Shown piece by piece: positions 53,842 through 63,259 of a stretch of DNA of 64,000 bases. A program made the translations under genes and the position numbers. The notes beneath the pieces are model-generated. The model did no database searches, was not told where the DNA came from, and saw nothing but the letters and a program-made list of their open reading frames with translations. Source of the DNA: UBA4874 sp002399435. Lineage in GTDB: Bacteria > Bacillota > Clostridia > Caldicoprobacterales > DTU083. Position 1 is the first letter of the stretch. Every line of letters begins with the position of its first letter. The stretch lies in assembly GCA_036823195.1 (NCBI GenBank), contig DAISGI010000006.1, positions 18,442-82,441 of the forward strand, read 5' to 3'.

Positions 53842-53932
53842 GTTTGCTCCTGTCCTGTCAGCCTTTGATGGTTGCAAGTTTGGGTATCTGAAATAGTTTT
53901 GCTTCTGTCCTGTCAGCCTTTGATGGATCCAA
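53842..53932. repeat. 57-bp-spaced duplication of the permease 3' end
   Basis: The sequence CTGTCCTGTCAGCCTTTGAT occurs at about 53848-53867 and again at about 53905-53924. The second copy contains the permease stop codon (TGA, minus strand 53915-53913) and its last codons. The gene end has been copied downstream. Confidence 0.75.
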
Positions 53933-54860
53933 TGGTCAGGCCGCTGATAATATAGCGCTGAAAGAAAGGATAGGCAAAGGCAATGGGTATGACGATCAGG
54001 ACCACCAGGGCCATCCGCAGACTTTCCTGGGGAAGATCCCTCATGATCTTTGCCGCCTCAGGTCCAATTTTGGAGCTATTTTTTACCAAAAAATCCACTT
54101 GATTCTGCATTCTCATCAGCAGGTACTGGAGGGGAAAATATTTCGCATCCCGTATATACAGCATGGAAAGAAACCACTCATTCCAATATGCCAGGGAGGT
54201 CAGCAGGGAAATGGAAGCAATACCCGGCTTGGAGATGGGCAGGACAATATGAAACAGGGTGTGATATTCCCCACTGCCGTCAATGGCAGCGGAATCCAGT
54301 AAATCAAGCGGAATGGAAGTCTGAAAAAAGGTCCGCATGATAATGACATTAAAGGGATTGAGCAGCGTCGGCACAATCAATGCGGCATAGTTGTCACTCA
54401 GCCCCAGTAAATTCTTGCAGACCATGTAGGTAGGAGCCAGGCCTCCCCCGAACAGCATGGTAAAGAAGCAGAATATAGTAAAAAACCTGCGATATTTGTA
54501 ATCCTTCCGGAACAGTGCATAGGAATACAATGCGGAGATCAGAACGCTGAGGAAGGTCCCCACAATGGTAATATAAAAACTATTGAAATAGGAACGCCAC
54601 AGCTGATCTCCCAAATCAAAGACATATCGATAAGCCTGAAGAGAAAGCTTATTCGGGAGAAAGGAATACCCGATTTCCCGGATGCTTTCCTCCGATGTAA
54701 AGGATATGATTCCGACAAAAATAAACGGTATCACACAAATCAGGCAGAACAAAATAAGAACAATATGAATGACGACCTCAGTAGGCAGGCTGACTGCATT
54801 CATCCGTGCTTTTCTTTTCTTTCCGGTATGAGAGACCGGCATCGTTTCCACTCTTGCCAT
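53913..54860 (-). CDS. Carbohydrate ABC transporter permease, LplC/YtcP type
   Basis: 315 residues with six spans and a BPD_transp_1 domain. The EAA loop reads LLDSAAIDGSGEYHTLFHIVLP. The C-terminus FFQRYIISGLTIGSIKG is characteristic of LplC-type (MalG-like) permeases. It pairs with the LplB-type protein 15 bp upstream. No ATPase is encoded nearby, so a shared MsmK-type ATPase is likely. Confidence 0.92.
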   Translation of the reverse strand: MARVETMPVSHTGKKRKARMNAVSLPTEVVIHIVLILFCLICVIPFIFVGIISFTSEESIREIGYSFLPNKLSLQAYRYVFDLGDQLWRSYFNSFYITIVGTFLSVLISALYSYALFRKDYKYRRFFTIFCFFTMLFGGGLAPTYMVCKNLLGLSDNYAALIVPTLLNPFNVIIMRTFFQTSIPLDLLDSAAIDGSGEYHTLFHIVLPISKPGIASISLLTSLAYWNEWFLSMLYIRDAKYFPLQYLLMRMQNQVDFLVKNSSKIGPEAAKIMRDLPQESLRMALVVLIVIPIAFAYPFFQRYIISGLTIGSIKG

Positions 54861-54875
54861 TTTTCTTCCCCTCCC

Positions 54876-55841
54876 TTAGAATAAACTGCTTTCCTCATCC
54901 AGTTTTCGAATAATTGTGTTGGCGCCCATGAGGCAGATGAATCCCACTACATTCTGCAGAAGGCTGGCCGCTGTACTCATCCCCGGATTGGAAGTCGCCA
55001 TCAGCGCCCGGTAGACGTAAGTATCAACGACCTGTGTGGTGGGGAAAAGCGGGCCGGAGTTCATTGGCACATTATAGAACAGACCAAAATCCGCATTGAA
55101 TATCTTTCCTACGTTCATAATGAACAGGATGGTAATCATGGGCCGGATATTGGGAATGGTGATATGCCAGACCTGCTGCCATTTGTTGGCTCCTTCAATG
55201 CTTGCGGCTTCATATTGTGTTGTGTCAATGCCCGCAATGGCAGCCAAATACAAAACAGTGGAATATCCGACGTTTTTCCACAGATTGGCTATGGTCAGAA
55301 TGACAGGCCATGGTTTTGAGTCGTTGTACCAGCTGGTGACTTCCATTCCCAGATTACTCTGAATATTGCTGATCAGTCCCCGGGTCGGATCCAGAAAAGC
55401 CTGCACAAAATAGCTGGCTACCACCCAACTGAGGAAATAGGGGAAAAACATTAAAGTCTGATAGGTCTTGGCTACAAAACGATTTGTCAGTTCATTCAGC
55501 ATAACAGCAAAGGACACCGCTATGACAATGCCCAGAACGATCCACAATGCATTATAGCCGATGGTATTGCGGATCATGATCCAGGAGTCTGTCGTGGTAA
55601 AAAGGAATTTGAAGTTTTTCAATCCAACCCACTCACTGTGCTGGATGTTGTGAAACAGGGTTGGGGCCCTGGTATATATTTGATAGTCTTTAAATGCCAA
55701 AACGATGCCGAACATCGGCAGATACCGCAAAAGAACAAGCCATATTGCACCGGGCAACACCATGCTGGTCAGAGCCCACGTTTTCTTTCTTTTTGCGGAA
55801 TGATAGCCCTTTGTCTTTGTGGGGGCCAAAGAATCAGACAT
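54876..55841 (-). CDS. Carbohydrate ABC transporter permease, LplB/YteP type
   Basis: 321 residues from the ATG at 55841 (AAGGAGG 8 nt upstream). The in-frame ATGs at 55883 and 55880 lack such a site. Six spans are visible. The N-terminus after the first span (PMFGIVLAFKDYQIY) and the EAA loop QYEAASIEGANKWQQVWHITIP are typical of LplB (MalF-like) permeases. It is the first transport gene after the two-component system. Confidence 0.92.
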   Translation of the reverse strand: MSDSLAPTKTKGYHSAKRKKTWALTSMVLPGAIWLVLLRYLPMFGIVLAFKDYQIYTRAPTLFHNIQHSEWVGLKNFKFLFTTTDSWIMIRNTIGYNALWIVLGIVIAVSFAVMLNELTNRFVAKTYQTLMFFPYFLSWVVASYFVQAFLDPTRGLISNIQSNLGMEVTSWYNDSKPWPVILTIANLWKNVGYSTVLYLAAIAGIDTTQYEAASIEGANKWQQVWHITIPNIRPMITILFIMNVGKIFNADFGLFYNVPMNSGPLFPTTQVVDTYVYRALMATSNPGMSTAASLLQNVVGFICLMGANTIIRKLDEESSLF

Positions 55842-55957
55842 TGAATGAACCTCCTTGCTTTCCTGTCTTGAATGAATCATCACTCCTTACCTATAGAATA
55901 CTTCAGAAAGCAGGAGAAAAACACGTGATGAAATTGGCATCTTTCGTATAAATTTGT

Positions 55958-56773
55958 TCACTTTGTATGGATCATACGATTTCGGTATTCACTGGGGGTA
56001 TAGCCTGTGATTTGTTTGAAAACCCGTCCAAAATAGGTAACATCAGGGTATCCAACATGATTTGCGATTTCATAAATTCTGTCATTTGTTTCATCCAGCA
56101 GTTCCTTTGCCGCATCAATGCGTATCTGATTCAGAATATTTACAAAGGTATTTCCGGTTTCCCGCTTCAGCACCCTGCAGAGATGCCAGGTGCTGATGTA
56201 CAGTTTATCCGACACTTGCTGAAGATCCAGATTCTCCATATAGTGATCCCGGATATAACGGACCGATCGTACCGCCAGATATGCAGAGCCACTGTCCGGT
56301 TTTCCGGATGTATCCGGGGCAATATCGGCATGACGGAATCCATAAAACCGGCTGACCTGTTTGCGCAGATCCTGAAATTCTTTTTCTCTCCTTCGGCTTT
56401 TTTCAATCTCCGCGATGGCATCCTGAACTGCGGAGATAATGTCTTTTTTTCTCGTGGGCTTTGTCAGGAATCGAAATACCCCCAGGGAAATCCCCCTCTG
56501 GGCATATTCAAAATCCCGATATCCGGTGAGAATGATGATCCGGCAATCCTCCCGGATTTTCCGGATTGCACTGATCATGTCCAGCCCATCCAGTCTGGGC
56601 ATACGGATATCCGTCAGTATAATGTCCGGCCGGAACCGGCGGATCAGGTCCAGCCCGGTTTCCCCATCCTCTGCCTGCCCGGCTACCTTGCACCCCATTC
56701 CTTTCCAGTCAATTAATTTGTTCAGTCCCTCCAGGACCACCTGCTCATCATCGATCAGCACGACCTGGTACAA
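55958..56773 (-). CDS. YesN-type response regulator with AraC DNA-binding domain
   Basis: 271 residues from a TTG start at 56773 (AAGGAGG 7 to 8 nt upstream). The receiver domain spans about 1-120 with phosphoacceptor Asp55 (IILTDIRMP). The C-terminal AraC/XylS double HTH (170-268) ends GYPDVTYFGRVFKQITGYTPSEYR. It lacks the middle domain of longer YesN proteins. It overlaps the kinase gene by 26 bp and should activate the adjacent transporter. Confidence 0.93.
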   Translation of the reverse strand: MYQVVLIDDEQVVLEGLNKLIDWKGMGCKVAGQAEDGETGLDLIRRFRPDIILTDIRMPRLDGLDMISAIRKIREDCRIIILTGYRDFEYAQRGISLGVFRFLTKPTRKKDIISAVQDAIAEIEKSRRREKEFQDLRKQVSRFYGFRHADIAPDTSGKPDSGSAYLAVRSVRYIRDHYMENLDLQQVSDKLYISTWHLCRVLKRETGNTFVNILNQIRIDAAKELLDETNDRIYEIANHVGYPDVTYFGRVFKQITGYTPSEYRNRMIHTK

Positions 56774-58616
56774 TTTCCTTCCTCCTTTCCGCTTTTTCCC
56801 TGCCTTCCATTTTTCTGTCGGCCGGTAGGGTGATGATTACCTTTGTACCCTCCGGTGAGCTTTTTATCTTCAGTCCATATGGATTCCCAAAGATCAGCTG
56901 AATGCGGCGATGAACATTGAGGATCCCCACCTCGGTATTGGAAAATCTCTTTTGGGCGTGGGATGAAGGCGGGTGGGACAGTGAGGCAGAAAGCCAGGCA
57001 AGCGTATCGGATGGGATCCCCACTCCGTCGTCCATAACCCGCAGGATCAGGAAGTCCTTTTCATACCCGGACGTCAGGAAAATCCGTCCTTTGCCCTTTG
57101 GCTCGATCCCATGGTGTATCGCATTTTCAATCAGGGGCTGAAGGATTAATTTTGGTATGGGATAACCCAGAGTATCCGGATTCATTTCCTTTTGAAATGA
57201 AATCTTATTGCCAAAACGTTTTTGGATGAGAAACATATAGTTTTCCACATAGTCCAATTCCTGCTTCAATGTGACAAACTTCTGACCGTTTCGGTCAATG
57301 CCTGCCTCCATCAGATTGGAAAGCGCCATGACCATGTCGCTGATTTCATCGACACCTTCCAGCTGGGCCTTCCAGTTTATGGTTTCCAGGGTGTTGTAAA
57401 GAAAATGCGGGTTGATCTGGGCCTGCAGCGCTTTGATCTCTGCATTGGCAAAGGCAATTTCCTCCCTGTAGACCCGATTGATCAGATCGTCTATCTCCGT
57501 GGACATTTTGTTGAAGGACGAAACCAGATATCCGATTTCGTCGCTGCGGTTCCATGTCATGGTGACGCCGGTCTCGCCGATTTCCATTTGATGCATTTTC
57601 TTTACAAGGATATTGATTGGTTTTATGATGTCCTGAAAGATATTACTTACGGCAAGAAAAATGATGGGCAACGTACTGAGGCAGAGTAGCAGAATGATCC
57701 TGGATTGTTTTCGCACTTCATGAAACAGTTCGTTGGAGGAAAGCTGCAGGAAAAGGTTCCAGTGCAGCGGCTCGATGGTTTCATATATGATGTAATCTCC
57801 CCCGACTTCGTATACTCCCGGTCCTTTCCTGTCCCGAATCAGATGGGTCATGGAATCCTTGTGTCTCACGCCGGAGCCTGCCGGGTTGAAGATCTGATCG
57901 CAGTTGTTGGAATAGAGACAGATGCTCTCCGTGGGGCTGCTGAGGTAACGATTCAGCCTGAAGCGCTGCGGATTGAGCCGAAAGACCAAAAGACCGATTT
58001 CCTGCATGTTGTTTCGGTTGCAGACCATCCGATGAAAGTAAATATCATTTACAACTCCGTCCTTTGTATCCAGATAACATTTCATCTGCGGATCTTTTTT
58101 CGCAGCATTGTACATTTCGTCCATGGGTATCAGCCTGGAGGAATTCTTTTTAATGCGGCGGCTGGAGACATACAGGCCGGATTCTTTTCCGGTAAAGCGA
58201 AAGGCCACCATATCCAGTTCCGGCCGTGCCAGTAAGAGGGACTGCAGATATCCGTCCAGTTTTCTTTTAATCAGATAGTCGGAGATATCGGATTCGTTCC
58301 TTTGGGAGGCTTCATCCCTGTAGGAGGCTTCATCCCCGTAGGAGACTTCATTATAAGCATCCTGAATGATATCATCATACAGGATGCTGTTGGAGAAATT
58401 CACCATGCCTTCGAAAACTTCTTCCACATGGGAGGAAATATAGGAAGAATTGGTGCAGGCATAGCTGAGAAACTTATCTTTCATGGTATCCTCATAACTT
58501 CGGTATCCAACATAACCTACCAGAAGGATGGGGCAAAGGGAGACAATGCAAAAAACAATAATGGTTTTTGTCCGGATGGATGTTCTGCGATATAGCGAAC
58601 GAAGGAAATTTTTCAT
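56748..58616 (-). CDS. YesM-type sensor histidine kinase
   Basis: 622 residues. Span 1 is near 18-38, an extracytoplasmic sensor occupies 39-305, span 2 is near 306-326, and a HAMP follows to about 380. The His_kinase domain has phosphoacceptor His404 (QINPHFLYNTLE), the ATPase N-box Asn498 and the G1 box DDGVGIP (529-535). The sensor contains an in-frame 6-residue repeat (SYGDEA / SYRDEA / SQRNES, 92-109). Its likely signal is the sugar bound by the neighbouring lipoproteins. Confidence 0.94.
   Translation of the reverse strand: MKNFLRSLYRRTSIRTKTIIVFCIVSLCPILLVGYVGYRSYEDTMKDKFLSYACTNSSYISSHVEEVFEGMVNFSNSILYDDIIQDAYNEVSYGDEASYRDEASQRNESDISDYLIKRKLDGYLQSLLLARPELDMVAFRFTGKESGLYVSSRRIKKNSSRLIPMDEMYNAAKKDPQMKCYLDTKDGVVNDIYFHRMVCNRNNMQEIGLLVFRLNPQRFRLNRYLSSPTESICLYSNNCDQIFNPAGSGVRHKDSMTHLIRDRKGPGVYEVGGDYIIYETIEPLHWNLFLQLSSNELFHEVRKQSRIILLLCLSTLPIIFLAVSNIFQDIIKPINILVKKMHQMEIGETGVTMTWNRSDEIGYLVSSFNKMSTEIDDLINRVYREEIAFANAEIKALQAQINPHFLYNTLETINWKAQLEGVDEISDMVMALSNLMEAGIDRNGQKFVTLKQELDYVENYMFLIQKRFGNKISFQKEMNPDTLGYPIPKLILQPLIENAIHHGIEPKGKGRIFLTSGYEKDFLILRVMDDGVGIPSDTLAWLSASLSHPPSSHAQKRFSNTEVGILNVHRRIQLIFGNPYGLKIKSSPEGTKVIITLPADRKMEGREKAERRKEIVPGRADR
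58290..58343. repeat. 18-bp in-frame tandem repeat in the kinase sensor domain
   Basis: Three 18-bp units code for six residues each (consensus S-Y-x-D-E-A). The third unit is diverged. Confidence 0.8.
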
Positions 58617-58748
58617 GCCCTGCCTGCCTCCCTGCTGTCTTCATTTCTTTATTATCCTTAATATCGTTTCCTATCGATATTGTCTCTCTGTCATTTTCTT
58701 CCGATTATTGTCTTCCTGTGCCTTTCTGTTATTTTCTTTGGTGTTGCT

Positions 58749-60128
58749 TTAATAGCGTTTTCCTTTGTTTTCCTGTTCGGATCCGTCACTTGAGTTCTGA
58801 ATCCTCATGACCTGTTCCAGTACATCTTCCGGCGTCTTTTCTCCTGTAACAATGTAAGGAACGCCGTATTTCACAATCTCGTTGAAAGCCTCCGGTACCA
58901 GGCGGGAATCAATGGGCATGTTCCGGTGCTTTGCCCGGGCAAACATCACATATCCGTCCTTTGCCACAGGACTGAGGCCTGAGACTGAGACTTCAGCAGC
59001 CGGCACCCCGCCATTGGCCGCTGCCATTTTCAGAACGACCTCGCTGCTCAAAAGAGTATTCACCAGTTTCACGGCCGCTTTTCTTTTCACAGGATCCTGC
59101 CAGGCTTTGGTGCTGATGGAATATCCGGAGGACAGGCCGGCTACCAAAGTTTCCGGATCCATTTTACCGTTGGGCGCAGGAGGCATGGGCAGCACCGTCA
59201 TTTTTTTCTGCAGTTCCTCCGAACATCCTCCAATCAGCCAGGAACCCTCCAGGATCATAGCGGCCTTTTCCCTGCGGAACAGGTCCTGAGCCATTTCAAT
59301 ATCCGTCGTGGCGGCATCCTTGGAAAAGCCGCCCATATTGTATATTTTCTGAAGATTTTGAAAACCAAGAATCCAGTCGGGGTTGATTCCGTTGGCAAAT
59401 ACGTCCTGATGCCCCTGCGCACCGGCAGCCGATAGAATGAAATGTTCAATCAGATAATGGGACTGGGCCAGTGGGCCGGCAATTGGTACGATTCCTGCCT
59501 GATGAAATTTCTGAATGGCGTTCTCAAATTTGCTCCAATCCGTAGGCAGCTCCACCTGATATTTGTGAAACAGTTCCTGATTGAGAAAAAGGCCCTCATA
59601 AAATCCCGTTACCGGAAGTGCATAGATTTTTCCATCAAATTCTCTCATTGCTTCCCGGCTGAATTCGGTGATGTCCCTGGCCAGATCCGGGTAGTCTTTC
59701 CACATTTCCTCATAAGGCATCAGTTTCCCTGCCTGAATAATATATCTCGCGTCTGCCCCGGTGTAAAAAAACACAATATCCAGGTCGTTGCCGGAGGAAA
59801 AGTCCGTTTTTATTTTCGTTCGGTATCCATCGCCTTCTGATGTCATGGACTCATCCGTTATCTCGATGGAGGGATTCGCATCCTGAAAACTCAGGATCGC
59901 TTCTTCGTATACAGCTGCAGCCGGATCCGTTCCGCCAAACATGGTTGCGATCCTCAGGGGCGTCCGCTTTACGCCGGAGCTGTTCTTTGGATAATCCAGT
60001 ATTTTTTCCGTGTCTGCGGCGTTCCCGTCACTGCCCGGACCGGTGCATCCCGTCATCAGGATGAAGGATAACAGGATCAGGACCAGTCCAGTGCAAATTG
60101 ATCTGATAAAATCTTCCATTCCAATCAT
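58749..60128 (-). CDS. Second extracellular solute-binding lipoprotein (MsmE/UgpB-like)
   Basis: 459 residues. The signal peptide has lipobox Cys28 (LMTGC). A family 1 solute-binding fold follows (TKIKTDFSSGNDLDIVFFYTG, AAMILEGSWLIGG). It is a different subfamily from the 548-residue protein at the other end of the operon. It is first in order, directly before the kinase, so it may serve as a ligand-presenting partner of the sensor rather than as the transporter's main receptor. AAAGGAG lies 4 nt before the ATG at 60128. A second ATG at 60119 is possible. Confidence 0.88.
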   Translation of the reverse strand: MIGMEDFIRSICTGLVLILLSFILMTGCTGPGSDGNAADTEKILDYPKNSSGVKRTPLRIATMFGGTDPAAAVYEEAILSFQDANPSIEITDESMTSEGDGYRTKIKTDFSSGNDLDIVFFYTGADARYIIQAGKLMPYEEMWKDYPDLARDITEFSREAMREFDGKIYALPVTGFYEGLFLNQELFHKYQVELPTDWSKFENAIQKFHQAGIVPIAGPLAQSHYLIEHFILSAAGAQGHQDVFANGINPDWILGFQNLQKIYNMGGFSKDAATTDIEMAQDLFRREKAAMILEGSWLIGGCSEELQKKMTVLPMPPAPNGKMDPETLVAGLSSGYSISTKAWQDPVKRKAAVKLVNTLLSSEVVLKMAAANGGVPAAEVSVSGLSPVAKDGYVMFARAKHRNMPIDSRLVPEAFNEIVKYGVPYIVTGEKTPEDVLEQVMRIQNSSDGSEQENKGKRY

Positions 60129-60165
60129 AGCACTCCTTTACAGCGGGATGTCCTCTTTCCACTCT

Positions 60166-60171
60166 ATTATA
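60166..60171 (-). promoter_or_regulatory. -10 box before the lipoprotein-YesMN-LplBCA operon
   Basis: A perfect TATAAT lies on the minus strand 37 bp before the gene. No good -35 box is seen, which would suit an activator-dependent promoter. Confidence 0.4.
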
Positions 60172-60308
60172 CACATATTTCATAACATATGATATAATTT
60201 TATAGTAATAAGAGAGATAGACAGCGAATGAAAGAGCAAATGGATCCGGACAGCTTCCAGGTGTCTGCTGATCTCTCTGGCGGCTCCGCAGCTCTCCCTG
60301 GCGCCGCC

Positions 60309-60337
60309 TTGACAGGCGGGAGGCGGCATACTATACT
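60309..60337 (+). promoter_or_regulatory. Sigma-A promoter of gltX-xth
   Basis: A perfect TTGACA (60309-60314) and TATACT (60332-60337) are spaced by 17 bp. The leader is about 25 nt. No T-box is present. Confidence 0.8.
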
Positions 60338-60367
60338 GTTTTTGTAATATGCGAGGGAGGTTTTTTT

Positions 60368-61831
60368 ATGAATGAGGTACGGACGAGGTTCGCCCCGAGC
60401 CCCACTGGCTATCTTCATATCGGAGGCCTGAGAACGGCTCTGTATACTTATTTGATTGCCAGGAAGAATCATGGCACATTTATTCTCCGCATCGAAGATA
60501 CGGATCAGGATCGTTTTGTCGAGGGTGCTGTGGAGCTGATTTACCATACCTTGAAGCTGGTCGGCATAGAACATGACGAAGGACCGGATATCGGCGGTCC
60601 GTATGGTCCATACGTTCAGTCGGAACGGAAGCCCGTTTATCAGAAATATGCCAAAAAACTGGTGGATCTTGGCGGAGCATACTATTGCTTTTGTACGGAG
60701 GAACGTCTGAACCATCTTCGGGAGACCGGAGGGCATCATGGCACATTCCGGTATGACGGCCATTGCAGGAATCTGCCCCGGGAAGAGGTGGAGCGCAGGC
60801 TGCAGGCGGGAGAGCCTTATGTCATCCGGCAGAAAGTTCCGAAAACCGGCACCACGACTTTTCAGGATGAGTTGTTTGGAACCATTACGGTGGAAAACAG
60901 CACCCTGGACGACGGGATCCTTTTGAAATCCAATGGAATGCCCACCTATAATCTTGCCAATGTAGTGGACGATCATCTGATGAAGATTAATCCGGTGGTC
61001 CGGGGCAGTGAATATCTTTCTTCCACCCCAAAATATAATCTGCTCTATGAGACCTTTGGCTGGGAAATTCCCAGATATATTCATCTCTCCCCTGTCATGA
61101 GGGAGCCCGGCAAAAAGCTGAGCAAGCGGGACGGGGATGCCTCTTTTGAAGACTTTTACAAACAGGGTTTTCTGAAGGAGGCCATTCTGAATTATGTAGC
61201 GCTGCTGGGCTGGAGCCCCAATGACAACAGGGAGTTCTTTACCCTGAAGGAGTTGGAGGAAGTTTTTGATATCAGGGGATTAAGCAAATCTCCGGCTATT
61301 TTTGATATCAACAAGCTGCGCTGGATGAACGGTGAATATATCAAGAAACAGGATCCGGAGGAGTTTCACGAAATGGCTTTACCCTGGTATAAAAAGGCTG
61401 GACTGCCGGAGAACATGGATTTGAGACGGGTAAGTTCCCTGGTGCAGAGCCGGACGGAAGTATTGAATGAAATTCCGGCGATGATTTCGTTTCTTGCGGA
61501 GCTGCCGGAATACGACGCGGCGCTGTTTATCCACAAGAGGAGCAAGACAACTGTGGAAAACTCCCGTGAAAACCTGGCGAAGGCCATTCAGGTGCTGGAC
61601 AAGCTCCCGGACTGGACGGAAGGGAATATCCAGCAGGCTTTGAATGATCTGATTGCCTCACTGGGATTAAAGAACAGTCTGGTGTTCTGGCCGGTACGGA
61701 TTGCGGCATCCGGGCAGAAGGTGACGCCTGGCGGCGCCGTTGAGATCCTTGGACTGCTTGGAAAACAGGAATCCATGAGACGGCTGCGGATCGGCCTGGA
61801 AAAGCTGAAGGCTGCGGGGGGTCCGGAATGA
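60368..61831 (+). CDS. gltX: Glutamyl-tRNA synthetase
   Basis: 487 residues. The HIGH motif is in RFAPSPTGYLHIGGLRTALY and the KMSKS motif is KLSKRDGD. The anticodon-binding helical domain follows. It could be discriminating or non-discriminating. In organisms without GlnRS the latter feeds GatCAB, which the sequence cannot settle. GAGGGAGG lies 7 nt before the ATG. Confidence 0.97.
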   Translation: MNEVRTRFAPSPTGYLHIGGLRTALYTYLIARKNHGTFILRIEDTDQDRFVEGAVELIYHTLKLVGIEHDEGPDIGGPYGPYVQSERKPVYQKYAKKLVDLGGAYYCFCTEERLNHLRETGGHHGTFRYDGHCRNLPREEVERRLQAGEPYVIRQKVPKTGTTTFQDELFGTITVENSTLDDGILLKSNGMPTYNLANVVDDHLMKINPVVRGSEYLSSTPKYNLLYETFGWEIPRYIHLSPVMREPGKKLSKRDGDASFEDFYKQGFLKEAILNYVALLGWSPNDNREFFTLKELEEVFDIRGLSKSPAIFDINKLRWMNGEYIKKQDPEEFHEMALPWYKKAGLPENMDLRRVSSLVQSRTEVLNEIPAMISFLAELPEYDAALFIHKRSKTTVENSRENLAKAIQVLDKLPDWTEGNIQQALNDLIASLGLKNSLVFWPVRIAASGQKVTPGGAVEILGLLGKQESMRRLRIGLEKLKAAGGPE

Positions 61832-62586
61832 AGTTATATTCCTGGAATGTGAACGGAATACGGGCGGTACAAAAAAAGGGATTTGTGGATTGGGTCCTGC
61901 AGGAGACACCGGATGTACTGTGCCTGCAGGAAACCAAGGCCCATTTTCATCAGCTGGATGAGGAACTGACCAATATCGAGGGATACTATTCCTATTGGAA
62001 TGCACCCGCCAGAAAGGGATACAGCGGCGTTGCCACCTATACCAGGGAAAAGCCGGTATCCGTGCGGTACGGGATCGGGGTGGACCGGTACGATGAGGAA
62101 GGGCGGATCATTGTTACCGAATATCCTGCCTTCACCCTGCTGAATATCTATTTCCCAAACGGGCAGAAGGATCAGGATCGTCTGGATTATAAACTGGAGT
62201 TTTATGATGCGGTTCTTGCCTATTGCAGAGGGTTGGTGGATGGCGGGAAAAAGGTGGCAGTTTGCGGGGACTTCAATACAGCGCATCGTCCCATTGATTT
62301 GAAAAACCCGAAGTCCAATGAAAAGCACTCCGGATTCCTGCCCATTGAAAGGAAGTATCTTGATAAATGGATGGACAGTGGCTTCATCGATACCTTCCGG
62401 TATTTTTATCCGGATACCGTCAAATACAGTTGGTGGAGTTATAAGTTCCAGGCCCGGCCCAATAATGTGGGGTGGCGTATTGATTACTTTATAGTTTCTT
62501 CCAATTTCATTGATTCCGTCCGGAATGCTGATATCCTGTGTGAGGTCATGGGCTCGGATCATTGCCCTGTAGCTCTTTACCTGTGA
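61828..62586 (+). CDS. xth: Exodeoxyribonuclease III / AP endonuclease
   Basis: 252 residues of the ExoIII (Xth/ExoA) family. The N-terminal SWNVNGIRA, the metal ligand Glu in LQETK, GDFNTAHRPID and the catalytic end GSDHCPVALYL are present. It repairs abasic sites. The ATG overlaps the gltX stop by 4 bp. Its own stop lies in the first unit of a 24-bp tandem repeat. Confidence 0.96.
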   Translation: MKLYSWNVNGIRAVQKKGFVDWVLQETPDVLCLQETKAHFHQLDEELTNIEGYYSYWNAPARKGYSGVATYTREKPVSVRYGIGVDRYDEEGRIIVTEYPAFTLLNIYFPNGQKDQDRLDYKLEFYDAVLAYCRGLVDGGKKVAVCGDFNTAHRPIDLKNPKSNEKHSGFLPIERKYLDKWMDSGFIDTFRYFYPDTVKYSWWSYKFQARPNNVGWRIDYFIVSSNFIDSVRNADILCEVMGSDHCPVALYL

Positions 62587-62652
62587 GGAGAGGGTTGCTC
62601 TTACCTGTGAGGAGAGAGTTGCTCTTACCTGTGAGGAGAGAGTTGCTCTTTT
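62572..62652. repeat. 24-bp tandem repeat spanning the xth stop codon
   Basis: Units run at 62572-62596 (25 bp), 62597-62620 and 62621-62644, with a partial unit at 62645 (consensus GCTCTTACCTGTGAGGAGAG plus AGTT). The first unit includes the last codons and TGA of xth. Confidence 0.9.
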
Positions 62653-62668
62653 CATAAGAAATATTGGA

Positions 62669-62704
62669 ATCGTTTAAATCGTTTAAATCATTTGAATCAT
62701 TTGA
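62669..62704. repeat. 9-bp tandem repeat
   Basis: Four units: ATCGTTTAA twice, then ATCATTTGA twice. Noncoding. Confidence 0.75.
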
Positions 62705-62835
62705 ATTGCCTGGATCGTTTTCAGCGAAGAGCCGGCTTTCGGTTTTACTCCATACATGTCAATGTCATAAATCCTGAACAGGCGGCATAGGATGGCATAG
62801 GGACATGACGTGGGAAGAATCGAGGTCGGATAGGT

Positions 62836-63204
62836 ATGTCGGAGGAAGACGACACTTCCATGGAAGCACTGGTGAAAATGGTTGTGAAGTCGGCTGCGGA
62901 AAAGTACAGGGAAAAAGCAGCTGAGGGAAACGCTTCGGAAAAATCCGGGGAAGTGCCGGATGCAGATTCCACAGAGCCTTCTGCAGCATCTTCTGTTTCT
63001 TCTGTTGAAGAACCTGCGGAATCATCTTCGGAAGGAACTGTTGATGAACCTGTGGAAAAGAAGAGGCGCACAATTCATATCTATCCACATGTTCTGGGGT
63101 TGCTGTTTCTGATCGCCGTCAATACAGTTATGATCTATTTTCTGGTTCAATTGCTATCCAGCCGCATCCATATTTTTACGTCCTTTTTGAAGTACCTGAC
63201 TTGA
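62836..63204 (+). CDS. Small single-span membrane protein, function unknown
   Basis: 122 residues. The first 75 are hydrophilic, acidic and Ser/Glu/Ala-rich (low complexity). Next come a basic patch (EKKRRTIHIYPH), one span (VLGLLFLIAVNTVMIYFLVQLL) and a short tail. The layout resembles small proteins of the DUF6115 or divisome-accessory kind, but I cannot name a family. GAGGT and AGGT lie before the ATG, so the ribosome site is weak. Confidence 0.6.
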   Translation: MSEEDDTSMEALVKMVVKSAAEKYREKAAEGNASEKSGEVPDADSTEPSAASSVSSVEEPAESSSEGTVDEPVEKKRRTIHIYPHVLGLLFLIAVNTVMIYFLVQLLSSRIHIFTSFLKYLT

Positions 63205-63259
63205 TCCGAACGGACCCGCGGACATCCTGGAAACGGTCAGGAAATATATCATTTGTTGG

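Noticed and set aside
62572..62652. CRISPR or REP element after xth
   Set aside because: Units are direct tandem copies without spacers or dyad symmetry.
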